Shown piece after piece: positions 8,505 to 15,783 of a stretch of DNA of 64,000 nt. The notes beneath the pieces are model-generated. The model did no database searches, was not told the origin of the DNA, and saw nothing but the letters and a program-made list of their open reading frames with translations. How positions within the stretch are numbered: position 1 is the stretch's first letter; each line of letters begins with the position of its first letter. A program made the position numbers and the translations under genes. Source of the DNA: an uncultured Bacillaceae bacterium (GTDB lineage: Bacteria; Bacillota; Bacilli; Bacillales; Bacillaceae_L); NCBI GenBank assembly GCA_947497585.1, contig CANMHG010000003.1:62001-126000 (forward strand). The letters are read 5' to 3'.

Positions 8505-8630
8505 AACAGGAGAAAATGACGTATTCCGGGGGGAGAAGGGGCCAAACGTTACGTATCTCTAGGGAGTACGTAACGTTTGAGGGAGATGGGACGGTGGGAA
8601 TGTGGGGAAACTTGAAAGATTCGTGTTTTT
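8505..8630. repeat. 126-bp dispersed repeat, copy 1 (copy 2 at 14189-14314)
   Basis: Starts AACAGGAGAAAATGACGTAT and ends near TTGAA(A/G)...TTCxTGTTTT. It contains ACGTTACGT...ACGTACGTAACGT-like dyads and GGGAGATGGGACGGTGGGAA. The two copies are the same length and mostly identical. Copy 1 lies in the upstream region of the sigma factor gene, copy 2 upstream of nothing coding. The 8424-8865 gap otherwise holds no supported gene. Confidence 0.75.
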
Positions 8631-8792
8631 AAAGGGGGGGAATAGGAAAAGATCAAATGTTTCATGGTCTCAGGTTTCTAGGGAACTATCATGTTCTAGG
8701 TCCGACAACTTTATCGTAAACAGGGGTCCCCTGGTAACCAGTGAAATTATTGTAGATCCAAAGTATATGAAGATGAATGTCAGAGTAAAATA

Positions 8793-8820
8793 GGCACAAT
8801 TGTGCTAACTGTGCCTTAAC
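8793..8820 (-). terminator. Terminator of the glycine-zipper protein gene
   Basis: GGCACA / TGTGCC hairpin; on the minus strand it is followed by TATTTTAC. The same element recurs at 11257-11284 and, with longer arms, at 21751-21796. Confidence 0.6.
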
Positions 8821-8865
8821 TTATTATAATAGTAGAACCGTCCCGATATTTTCGGATATTTTCCT

Positions 8866-10593
8866 TTAGAATCCTAATCGGTCTTTTTCCACCTTCAGCG
8901 TGTCTTCGTACTCTTTTAACTCCTTTTTTTGCTCTCTTAGAAAAATAGCAATTTTTGAGAAGGTTTCTTTCGTCAAGTTCCTCACTTCATTTTCAGCTTT
9001 TATAACTTCTTGAAAAAGCTGTTTCTTAGCAGCTTTTCGTACATTTTCTGATGAGTGCTTAACGGTTAGAATTGTGGATAGAGATTGATTTAAATCTTCG
9101 TTTTGAATAACAAAATTTTGTAGGAAATCCATTACTTCTTTGTACTGCACCCTAGTTTCCTTCTTTTTGGTAAAGGTTGTTAAAGCTTTATCAATAATAG
9201 CATAGCGTTCGCTGAACCAGCGATTGGCTTCTTCGTAGTAAATGTCCTCTGTAGTAGGAAATACTAATCTCCTAACGATATTGGAACGCTTTATTTTAGA
9301 TTTTAGACTTGTTTCAGACTCCATCAATTGTTTTTTTATAGATTGCAGTATTTGTGGAGAGTCGTCCACAAATTGTTGCTGAGATTCTTCAAGAAGTGAT
9401 AACTGGTTAGTTATTTTAGCTTTATAAGTATCAGAGATTATACCTTTACGTATATTGAGGTCATGATTTACATCCTGGAAGCTTCTTTCTAAATAATTTC
9501 TTTGCTTGTCCTGGAAGGATTCTAGCTGCAATCTACTAGAGTTAAATGCTAATTGATAGTTTTCGAGCGCATTATTATATGGAGCTAGTTTTATACTATT
9601 TGTAATCTGCCTTCCACCCATTGCTCCAATAATTCCACCTAGTATTCCTCCAATAGCAGCACCAACAGGGCCACCAACTGCCCCAATTAAAGCTCCTGCT
9701 TGTGCGCCAGCAAAACCACCGCCACCTGTACCAGCTAGGTCTAAACCAACATTTTTAGCAGAATGGCCAATGTCAGTCTTTCCTGAAGACATGAGACCAA
9801 ACTCGCGGTAGCCTGCCGTGATTAAGGTGACAAGAGGTATTCCGGCTCCCATTGAATCTCCTAAATTATCAATTCCATCTAAAGTCTCACGAGTCACCCC
9901 ATCCATTAATTGAGGGTCGAGAGAAGGTGTTCCAAAAACCAAATCAGACGGGCCAAACTCTTCAGCAAGTCCACTATTCGTAATGACTGGTATATCAGGA
10001 TTTTTATCAAAATGGTCTTTTAAAACCGAAAGAGTTTCCCCACCCTTTACTTGCCATGGTTCTCCGTCAACTATTAAGTCATAGCCTTGTTGAGTAGCAC
10101 TATCCGGAAATTCTACATGATGGCCTAAATCAGTCAGCACATCGGCTGCATACTGTTCGGTAACATATCCCTCAAGTCGCGTTACCCAGCCTTCAGCAGA
10201 TTCTGTATCAAAGATACTTATGTATTTATCCTCAACATAGTTATGAAGGTCCTGGAAATTTGATAAATCATCCTTAAATGCAAATTGCATTGCTTCATAG
10301 ACATTATCGTCAATTTCAGATAAATAATAGAGAGATGGTACTGAACCAACTGCACCAATAACACCGGCTTCTTTTAGAGACAAAGGATTTCTCTTTATGT
10401 ACTCTACTGTTGTTTCTCCTTCAGGTACATTTAAATTCTCAGATGGGACCCAGACCATCATATCATTACTAGGCAGTTTCCTCTCTAGTACCTCTTTTTT
10501 CTTTAAGATGGCTCTCTTTCGACCTAGTATATACACTCCAGTACCAGAGGCAAGTATTAATGAAAGTACCAAAATCTCCATTACATAATTCAC
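8866..10593 (-). CDS. Membrane protein with PD-(D/E)XK-like domain, glycine zipper and coiled coil (575 aa)
   Basis: An N-terminal membrane helix (residues 5-24) precedes a soluble domain. Residues 138-215 read EGYVTEQYAADVLTDLGHHV, then EFPDSATQQGYDLIVDGEPW and QVKGGE. This matches the restriction-endonuclease-like core found in many glycine-zipper proteins: Glu146, Asp172 and Gln181-x-Lys183, a QxK variant of ExK. Residues 283-328 are a Gly/Ala zipper that could insert in membrane. Residues 335-575 are long coiled coil. Nuclease activity is inference; the domain may instead only bind nucleic acid. It is followed in the same orientation by two smaller TM/coiled-coil genes upstream, separated by the duplicated yvrJ module. 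Confidence 0.7.
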   Translation of the reverse strand: MNYVMEILVLSLILASGTGVYILGRKRAILKKKEVLERKLPSNDMMVWVPSENLNVPEGETTVEYIKRNPLSLKEAGVIGAVGSVPSLYYLSEIDDNVYEAMQFAFKDDLSNFQDLHNYVEDKYISIFDTESAEGWVTRLEGYVTEQYAADVLTDLGHHVEFPDSATQQGYDLIVDGEPWQVKGGETLSVLKDHFDKNPDIPVITNSGLAEEFGPSDLVFGTPSLDPQLMDGVTRETLDGIDNLGDSMGAGIPLVTLITAGYREFGLMSSGKTDIGHSAKNVGLDLAGTGGGGFAGAQAGALIGAVGGPVGAAIGGILGGIIGAMGGRQITNSIKLAPYNNALENYQLAFNSSRLQLESFQDKQRNYLERSFQDVNHDLNIRKGIISDTYKAKITNQLSLLEESQQQFVDDSPQILQSIKKQLMESETSLKSKIKRSNIVRRLVFPTTEDIYYEEANRWFSERYAIIDKALTTFTKKKETRVQYKEVMDFLQNFVIQNEDLNQSLSTILTVKHSSENVRKAAKKQLFQEVIKAENEVRNLTKETFSKIAIFLREQKKELKEYEDTLKVEKDRLGF

Positions 10594-10707
10594 TCCAAAT
10601 TTTTATGATAGTAAGTCTATTATATATAAGGAAAGGGGTTGGATTTTGTTGGAATTTGTCGATTGGGGAAACATAGGGGGGCAAGGGGTGCGGTTCTTGT
10701 GGTACCT

Positions 10708-10904
10708 TTTTTACGAACTTAGAAGGTAAAGTTGCGAGAGTAACAATTGAAAACCCAATCGAGCCAGTTGATACAATCGCACTATCAGCTGCAATGGATA
10801 CCATTATTGCAAATGATGTATTCATCACTTCAGGTGGCGGATTTGTTGCAAAACATGGTGCACGCGTAGTTGAGCGTAATGTGGTAGATGTTGAATTAGC
10901 ATAA
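10708..10904 (+). pseudogene. 5'-truncated DUF2922 gene, copy 2
   Basis: The frame TNLEGKVARVTIENP ... VVDVELA-stop is intact, but the first eight codons and the ribosome-binding site of the 7376-7594 gene are missing. There is no ATG/GTG/TTG between the preceding in-frame TAG and the homologous region. The few differences from copy 1 are mild, so the truncation is recent. Confidence 0.85.
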
Positions 10905-10970
10905 ATGATAGGACCAACTTTCTTTTCGAGGGTTGGCTCTTCTTTATAACAATGGGAAGGAGGATTTTTT

Positions 10971-11135
10971 ATGGAGCAATGGTTACCACTCATTCAAGAA
11001 GTAGGTTTTCCGATTCTAGTGACATTTTATCTCTTGCATCGTATTGAAACGAAGCTTGATAGTGTCATAGAATCGATTCAAACCCTGCCGGTGAGAGTGA
11101 TGGAAGAACCGACACAGATGAAAAAGACTGTGTGA
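10971..11135 (+). CDS. yvrJ: YvrJ family membrane peptide (54 aa), copy 2
   Basis: Protein sequence is identical to copy 1 at 7661-7825; the DNA differs at a few silent positions. It keeps the GGAAGGAGG ribosome-binding site and the terminator at 11141-11182. The operon partners DUF1659 and full DUF2922 are missing, so expression depends on an upstream promoter not obvious here. It may be functional or a passenger of the duplication. Confidence 0.75.
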   Translation: MEQWLPLIQEVGFPILVTFYLLHRIETKLDSVIESIQTLPVRVMEEPTQMKKTV

Positions 11136-11140
11136 CTTAT

Positions 11141-11182
11141 GAGAACCAGTAGAGATGGCTAACTCACCTGGTTCTCTTTTTA
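11141..11182 (+). terminator. Terminator after yvrJ copy 2
   Basis: GAGAACCAG / CTGGTTCTC followed by TTTTTATG; homologous to 7831-7872. Confidence 0.8.
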
Positions 11183-11256
11183 TGCACAAAAATAGGCAGA
11201 ATTTGATTACTCTACCTACTAAAGGTCTCTAGATGAAGATGAATGTCAGAGTAATT

Positions 11257-11284
11257 AGGCACAATTGTGCTAACTGTGCCTTAA
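11257..11284 (-). terminator. GGCACA/TGTGCC hairpin at the end of the 131-aa gene
   Basis: Same hairpin as at 8793-8820, here about 40 bp past the stop of the minus-strand gene at 11325. It is followed by TTAACTTGTTTTT on the plus strand and by an AT-rich tract on the minus strand, so it could act in both directions. Confidence 0.5.
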
Positions 11285-11324
11285 CTTGTTTTTATGAGAT
11301 TAAATTAAAAGCCACGTTTTTTTA

Positions 11325-11720
11325 CTAACCAGTAATTCTATTCCCTTCTTTATACCCGTTCATCAAATGTAAAGGTAGGGACGTTTGCTCGAATTGTTGC
11401 AATAAATTACCAAAATGCATGGCTACTTCTGTATTCTGGTTTTGAATAGCGCATTGAATGATTTCAACATAGGCACTCCGCTGTTGAATTCGATCTTTTA
11501 AATATGTATCACGTGTTACGTCAATCATGTACCTATTCGTTATTCCTTCTTCAGTAATGCGAAGTTGTTCTGTTTTCTCTCTTTCCATTGTTAGTTGATA
11601 ACGATATTTTCGGTCAGCCATTTCTCTCTCATGTTCATATTTAATTTTCATACCACCATGTATCACTTCGCCAATTGCACCAACAAGCCCTACACCTATA
11701 CCAACAACAGCAGGATTCAT
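11325..11720 (-). CDS. Membrane-anchored coiled-coil protein (131 aa)
   Basis: An N-terminal Gly/Val-rich membrane segment (residues 3-22, PAVVGIGVGLVGAIGEVIHG) is followed by a highly charged coiled coil (residues 26-75) and a C-terminal block with AIQNQNTEVAMHFGNLLQQF. The neighbour at 11783-12160 has the same plan and a matching tail block (AIQATINGNSNLAFQIGKEL), so the two are diverged paralogues. RBS GAGAGAAGG before ATG 11720. Together with the glycine-zipper protein at 8866 they look like a membrane-associated set. Function is unknown. Confidence 0.7.
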   Translation of the reverse strand: MNPAVVGIGVGLVGAIGEVIHGGMKIKYEHEREMADRKYRYQLTMEREKTEQLRITEEGITNRYMIDVTRDTYLKDRIQQRSAYVEIIQCAIQNQNTEVAMHFGNLLQQFEQTSLPLHLMNGYKEGNRITG

Positions 11721-11782
11721 ATTTTTAACCTTCTCTCATTATTTTATTATGTTTTTTTTATAAAAAGGGGGTAACTAATTAC

Positions 11783-12160
11783 CTATAAAAGTTTCTTAGT
11801 AAAATCTCTGTTAGGATTAGTTTGCTCTAATTCTTTCCCGATTTGAAAAGCTAAATTACTGTTACCATTTATCGTTGCTTGTATCGCCTTTTGAACTAAC
11901 GCACGTCTCTCGGTATCTTTTTCTCTTAAATAAGCTTCACTGAGACTTTTGGCCCTTTCACGTTTAGCTCGTTCTTCCTCTTGGATTTTTTTCCTTTTGA
12001 ATTCCTCTTGTTGACGGTAAAAATGATGGTCTTCTTCCTTTTCTCGCATGTACTTTCTATGTTCTCTTTCATTTTCTTCTTCAATCATTTCTTTAATTAC
12101 ACTACCAACTAAAGCACCGCCTGCCAACAAAACACCACCCACAATCCAAGGGAAAGGCAT
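11783..12160 (-). CDS. Membrane-anchored coiled-coil protein, paralogue (125 aa)
   Basis: I choose ATG 12160 (MPFPWIVGGVLLAGGALVGS) because AGGAAG lies 7 nt upstream; GTG 12169 adds three residues. One N-terminal membrane helix is followed by an Arg/Glu/Lys-rich coiled coil (residues 25-85) and the tail QKAIQATINGNSNLAFQIGK shared with the 11325 gene. The 62-bp spacing and same strand suggest co-transcription with it. No enzymatic motif is seen. Confidence 0.7.
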   Translation of the reverse strand: MPFPWIVGGVLLAGGALVGSVIKEMIEEENEREHRKYMREKEEDHHFYRQQEEFKRKKIQEEERAKRERAKSLSEAYLREKDTERRALVQKAIQATINGNSNLAFQIGKELEQTNPNRDFTKKLL

Positions 12161-12449
12161 AAATAACACTTCCTTTTTTAGTAATAATTTCCTGGTTAAT
12201 TATTACCCATTTTTCTTTTTGTTTATACTTATAAAAGTTATTTTTAGAATAATTCAATGTTTGATATGAGTGGAAGGAACTGTCCGGTGTTTCTAATTCA
12301 CCAGGTATCAATATCAATCATTACCTAGTAAAAACTACTTAGGAAACATGTCGATATTTTTCTAATTTTGTAGAATATATTAACATATATGTAAAAATAA
12401 GGTAATATAAAAACTCCGTAGGAAAATATGACTATTGGAGGTTGAATGT

Positions 12450-13004
12450 TTGCCTGTTTTAAACGTTATTTCACATTCACATTTAGAGCGTTTTGATCAT
12501 ATATGGATGCCAGTATGGGCAGAAAGTAACTATGTATTAGAATCCTATATAAAACCTGGAATTAATCGATATTTATTTTTTGACCATAATGGTGATTATG
12601 GCAGCTTAGAATTGATTCCATATGATTTTAATAACACGCCTATAAATAGTGAATTTCCTTTCAATCACTTTTTAGAACTAAAAAACAAAAAAGTAATTGA
12701 GATTGAAAAATTAGCGATTAAGAAAGAAGCAAGAGGTTCGATGAGAAGGTTACTTGAATTATTTACTTTCTTAACAGTGAATGCAGTTGAAAAGCAACAT
12801 GACTACTATATAGCCTTACTAAACCCAGATCTGTATAAGACAATGGTTTGGAGATTTAAAATTCCAATTAGGAGATTGGTGTTAATGGGGTATGAAGACC
12901 TGATGTATTATCCAGTGATCATAGATATAGAAGCAGTAAAAAACTCGAAGTTTGGCCAAAGAATGCTAAGTAATATGTCAAAACTTCATGCTGTAACTAC
13001 ATAA
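12450..13004 (+). CDS. GNAT-like / autoinducer-synthase-like protein A (184 aa)
   Basis: I start at TTG 12450 because GGAGG at 12437-12441 lies 8 nt upstream. The pattern FDHIWMPVWAESNYVL, then strands ending in GSLELIPYD and EIEKLAIKKEARGSMRRLLE, followed by a helix and YIALLNP, resembles the acyltransferase fold of GNAT proteins and N-acyl-amino-acid/AHL synthases (EIxKxAIxxxxRG is the acyl-CoA-binding turn). A clear paralogue is at 25912-26487. The next gene, a membrane protein, begins at the base after the stop codon. Substrate is unknown; the fold assignment is from motif similarity only. Confidence 0.6.
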   Translation: MPVLNVISHSHLERFDHIWMPVWAESNYVLESYIKPGINRYLFFDHNGDYGSLELIPYDFNNTPINSEFPFNHFLELKNKKVIEIEKLAIKKEARGSMRRLLELFTFLTVNAVEKQHDYYIALLNPDLYKTMVWRFKIPIRRLVLMGYEDLMYYPVIIDIEAVKNSKFGQRMLSNMSKLHAVTT

Positions 13005-13373
13005 ATGGATTCAATGATAACGCTATTACTAGAATACAAATGGTGGTTATTATTAATTTTTGAAACAACTGCTTGGCTTGCAACCATCTATATGATATTT
13101 GCAAGATACTGGCTTTCTTCAAATCTTCAATTCTACCTATCAAGTGCTGTAGCATTGATTACAGGATATGTGCCACATATAACATTAGCAATCATGGATT
13201 ACCAACAAACTGGTACACTTAACCTTTTTCCGATTTTTATTATTATATTATTGGTCTTAGGTTTTGTATTTGGAAAAGTATATATCAATAGGTTAGATAG
13301 ACTGATAAAGAGTTGGGCTGTTAACAAAAAGAAGAATTTAAGTAAGGATCGTACATCTTTAGAGCAAACCTAG
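13005..13373 (+). CDS. Small integral membrane protein (122 aa), partner of GNAT-like protein A
   Basis: Three to four hydrophobic helices (about residues 12-32, 42-62, 72-95) are followed by a basic tail. ATG 13005 abuts the TAA of the upstream GNAT-like gene with no intervening base and no independent ribosome-binding site, so it is almost certainly translationally coupled. The second GNAT-like gene (25912) is also followed directly by a membrane protein, there fused to GGDEF-EAL. No family is recognised. Confidence 0.65.
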   Translation: MDSMITLLLEYKWWLLLIFETTAWLATIYMIFARYWLSSNLQFYLSSAVALITGYVPHITLAIMDYQQTGTLNLFPIFIIILLVLGFVFGKVYINRLDRLIKSWAVNKKKNLSKDRTSLEQT

Positions 13374-13661
13374 CGACTTTATTTTTTAGGAAAACAGGGT
13401 ACGGTAGTCCGCACCCCTTAAAGTAGATGTTGAAAAAACCCCCTAATGGGCAACATTGATTCGCTGTGCAAGTAGTTACTTCCTTTATTCAAATCATGTC
13501 CAATTTACTCATTAACCATCAAGTCCTTATCTCTTCCTTATGGAACTACTAGTTTCTAAGAGTTCAGGATTCCTTGGCCTAATGGAAAACTCTTTTATTA
13601 TCTACTCCACTTAGATCATCAAGGGTATAGCAAGAACAAATTTCAAATATCAACAAAGTGT

Positions 13662-14000
13662 TGTCTTTGATGAGCGATATCAAGGACAATTGTTCTTTCT
13701 TCATTTAAGGAAATGTCTCTGAGAAGCGATATCAAGGACAATTGTTCTTTATTCATTGAGGAAAATGTCTCAGAGAAGCAATATCAAGGACAATTGTTCT
13801 TTATTCATTGAGGAAAATGTCTCAGAGAAGCAATATCAAGGACAATTATTCTTTATTCATTGAGGGAAATGTCTCTGAGAAGCGATATCAAGGACAATTG
13901 TTCTTTATTCATTGAGGAAAATGTCTCTGAGAAGCAGTATCAAGGACAATTGTTCTATATTAATTTAGTAAAATGTCTTTGAGTAGTAATATCAAGGGCT
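13662..14000. repeat. 52-bp tandem repeat array A (about 7 units)
   Basis: Units recur at exactly 52 bp (core starts at 13674, 13726, 13778, 13830, 13882, 13934, 13986). Each has an imperfect palindrome TGTCTNTGA-N9-TCAAGGACA followed by a less conserved AT-rich linker (ATTGTTCTTTATTCATTGAG). 52 is not a multiple of three and frames are not open, so the array is non-coding. The rest of the 13374-14382 gap holds only the 126-bp repeat and hairpin below. Confidence 0.95.
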
Positions 14001-14188
14001 TGTTAGAAAATGCTAAGTTGGTGTATTGAGATTATCTCAACTGGAAAGAAAACTATGACACTATCCTTTGTTATAAGACACCAACTAGTTTCAAATTAAG
14101 TGATATAGAAGTAGAATTCAAAGCTTACATAAATATTTCGAAGGGTAGGAAAGTCGTTCCTTTTAGAAACATAGTTAGACGAAGATCT

Positions 14189-14314
14189 AACAGGAGAAAA
14201 TGACGTATTCAAAGGAGAGAAGGCCAGTATGTTATGTATCTCTAGGGAGTACGTAACGTATGAGGGAGATGGGACGGTGGGAATGTGGGGAATCTTGAAG
14301 TATTCATGTTTTTT
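14189..14314. repeat. 126-bp dispersed repeat, copy 2
   Basis: Homologous over its whole length to 8505-8630; see that entry. It is immediately followed by the hairpin at 14315-14362. Confidence 0.75.
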
Positions 14315-14362
14315 GGAAACAAAGGGACTTTTTCAGTGGTCTAGAACCGTCCCATTGTTTCC
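14315..14362. repeat. Hairpin repeat of the GGAAACA...GGGAC / GTCCC...TGTTTCC family
   Basis: Inverted repeat GGAAACAAAGGGAC / GTCCCATTGTTTCC with an inner loop. Related sequences containing GAACCGTCCC or GGGACGGTTC occur at 307-332, 8829 and 21820-21895. It lies 20 bp from the end of the AimR-like gene and may end its transcript, although a U-tract is lacking. Confidence 0.6.
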
Positions 14363-14382
14363 GAAAAAAGGCTTTTGTAGAA

Positions 14383-15588
14383 TTAGTGGAACATTTGTAG
14401 TCTACCTTGGTTGAATTTTAATTGGATGATTGATTCGAGCATGTCCTGTGTAAAGCCCATCGATAGCAATTCGTTCATTGGGTATCGTGCTGTTAAGAGG
14501 TCATATTCTTCAATACACTGCACAAAGGATTTAAGAAGCAACGGGATATCCTTTTTAACAGAACCTAGACAATATTGAATAAAGCTATTTTCACTAACCT
14601 CTTTGTCCGCATTTTCAATTAGATTCTGTAGCTCCTCAATCTTCCCTTTTTGTGAGTAATAGAGAGCTTTAGGTAGGATGTGTAATGAATTAATTTCAAC
14701 TCTGTCATATTCCTCAGCTTGTACAAGGCATAAGGGTAAAAACACGGATCGGTAAAATCCTTCATGGGGGATCGTAATACCATGCTTTTTTATAAACTCT
14801 AATGCATCATTTAATATTTCATAAAACTTCATCGGCTGATTATATTGATAGGTAGTACCAATATTATAGCGAGTTAGATAGTTCGTAAAATCAAGTATCG
14901 AATGTTCAAGTGCTTTTTTGAAATAGTTTCTTGCTTCCTCTAAAGTCTCTTCCGTTGGCGTACCAACTTTCATCACCAGGGTACCCATTTGATCATACCA
15001 TTTATATTTAAAGCATTTTTTTAATAGAGTTTCAGGTAAATTGAAAATAGCATCTTTACACTTTTCTAATTGAAGTTTTGCTTTTACTGGATTCATTTCA
15101 ATAACTAGAAAGTAAAATGCAATTGTATATTGACGATACGCTTGTAGTTCTTCTGATTGAGTTTTGAATGAAATGACTTGGTTATAAAACTGCTCTCCAT
15201 CTACCTTACCTTCACGATAATTTGAGAAGATTTCGTAAAAGTCAGCCCATTCACGGTCTTTTTGTTTTGACGCTTCTCGAATAATACTTATAATCTCCTT
15301 CTCAAAAGAAGGGTCTCGATTTAACCTTGCGATTTCAAGCATCGTTTTTAATGGTTGTATCGTCTTGTATTCTAACGATATTGCTTTTAATAAATTGTAT
15401 CTTTCACTGTATATTGGAATAAGGAAATCTAGAACCTTTAGAAGTTCTTCGAGGCCGAGGACTCTTTCCCCATTCAAAAATTTATTTAGGGTGGAACGAT
15501 TAATTTCCAGAGTTTTACTTAGTTCAGTAACTGTAATAGAGGTATCTGCCAATGCTTTACTTAATCTTGTTTTAATATGTAGATCCAT
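14383..15588 (-). CDS. AimR-like XRE-TPR regulator (401 aa)
   Basis: An N-terminal HTH (residues 5-60: ITVTELSKTLEINRSTLNKF, LNGERVLGLEELLKVLDFL) is followed by a long all-helical TPR-like region. The segment LLKAISLEYKTIQPLKTMLE..., with REWADFYEIFSNYREGKVDG and its helical continuation, parallels the layout of phage AimR arbitrium receptors (about 380-390 aa) better than Rap or NprR proteins. ATG 15588 has GGGAGGGTG upstream. It is divergent from the PAS kinase at 15784. No AimP-like secreted peptide ORF follows within 400 bp and no phage genes are nearby, so it is a chromosomal relative whose signal is unknown. Confidence 0.6.
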   Translation of the reverse strand: MDLHIKTRLSKALADTSITVTELSKTLEINRSTLNKFLNGERVLGLEELLKVLDFLIPIYSERYNLLKAISLEYKTIQPLKTMLEIARLNRDPSFEKEIISIIREASKQKDREWADFYEIFSNYREGKVDGEQFYNQVISFKTQSEELQAYRQYTIAFYFLVIEMNPVKAKLQLEKCKDAIFNLPETLLKKCFKYKWYDQMGTLVMKVGTPTEETLEEARNYFKKALEHSILDFTNYLTRYNIGTTYQYNQPMKFYEILNDALEFIKKHGITIPHEGFYRSVFLPLCLVQAEEYDRVEINSLHILPKALYYSQKGKIEELQNLIENADKEVSENSFIQYCLGSVKKDIPLLLKSFVQCIEEYDLLTARYPMNELLSMGFTQDMLESIIQLKFNQGRLQMFH

Positions 15589-15783
15589 TGTTGTGTCACC
15601 CTCCCGAAGTTGTATGATCTTTCAAATCTATTATACAAGAAAAATAGAAACAATTTGGGACAAAATCTCATCATAAGGAAATCTTATCCCAATATTAACG
15701 GATTTTAACTGAAGATAGAATTCATCAGGTAAAATTATAGACATTATATAAGTCATTAATGGTTACTAAAGGAAGGTTGACAA

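Larger units (their letters stand above)
10708..11228 (+). repeat. Partial duplication of 7395-7922 (DUF2922-yvrJ module)
   Basis: From TTTACGAACTTAGAAGG onward the sequence follows 7395-7922 with only scattered substitutions, through DUF2922, yvrJ and its terminator to TCTCTAG. It then continues directly with ATGAAGATGAATGTCAGAG, which in the first locus lies 840 bp further on at 8766. So the copy carries an internal deletion of the sigma-factor gene. It sits in the upstream region of the 8866-10593 gene. Confidence 0.9.

Noticed and set aside
8602..8793. 63-aa plus-strand ORF
   Set aside because: It overlaps the 126-bp repeat and the repeated hairpin region, has no recognisable protein features, and its homologous region at 14189-14314 does not keep the frame.
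13662..14000. CRISPR array
   Set aside because: Whole 52-bp units including the linkers are similar, there are no unique spacers, no cas genes occur in the window, and the same units appear at two other loci.
14200..14382. AimP-like peptide downstream of the AimR-like gene
   Set aside because: The best ORF (21 codons beginning MNTSRFPTFP) has no ribosome-binding site or signal peptide and lies within a dispersed repeat.
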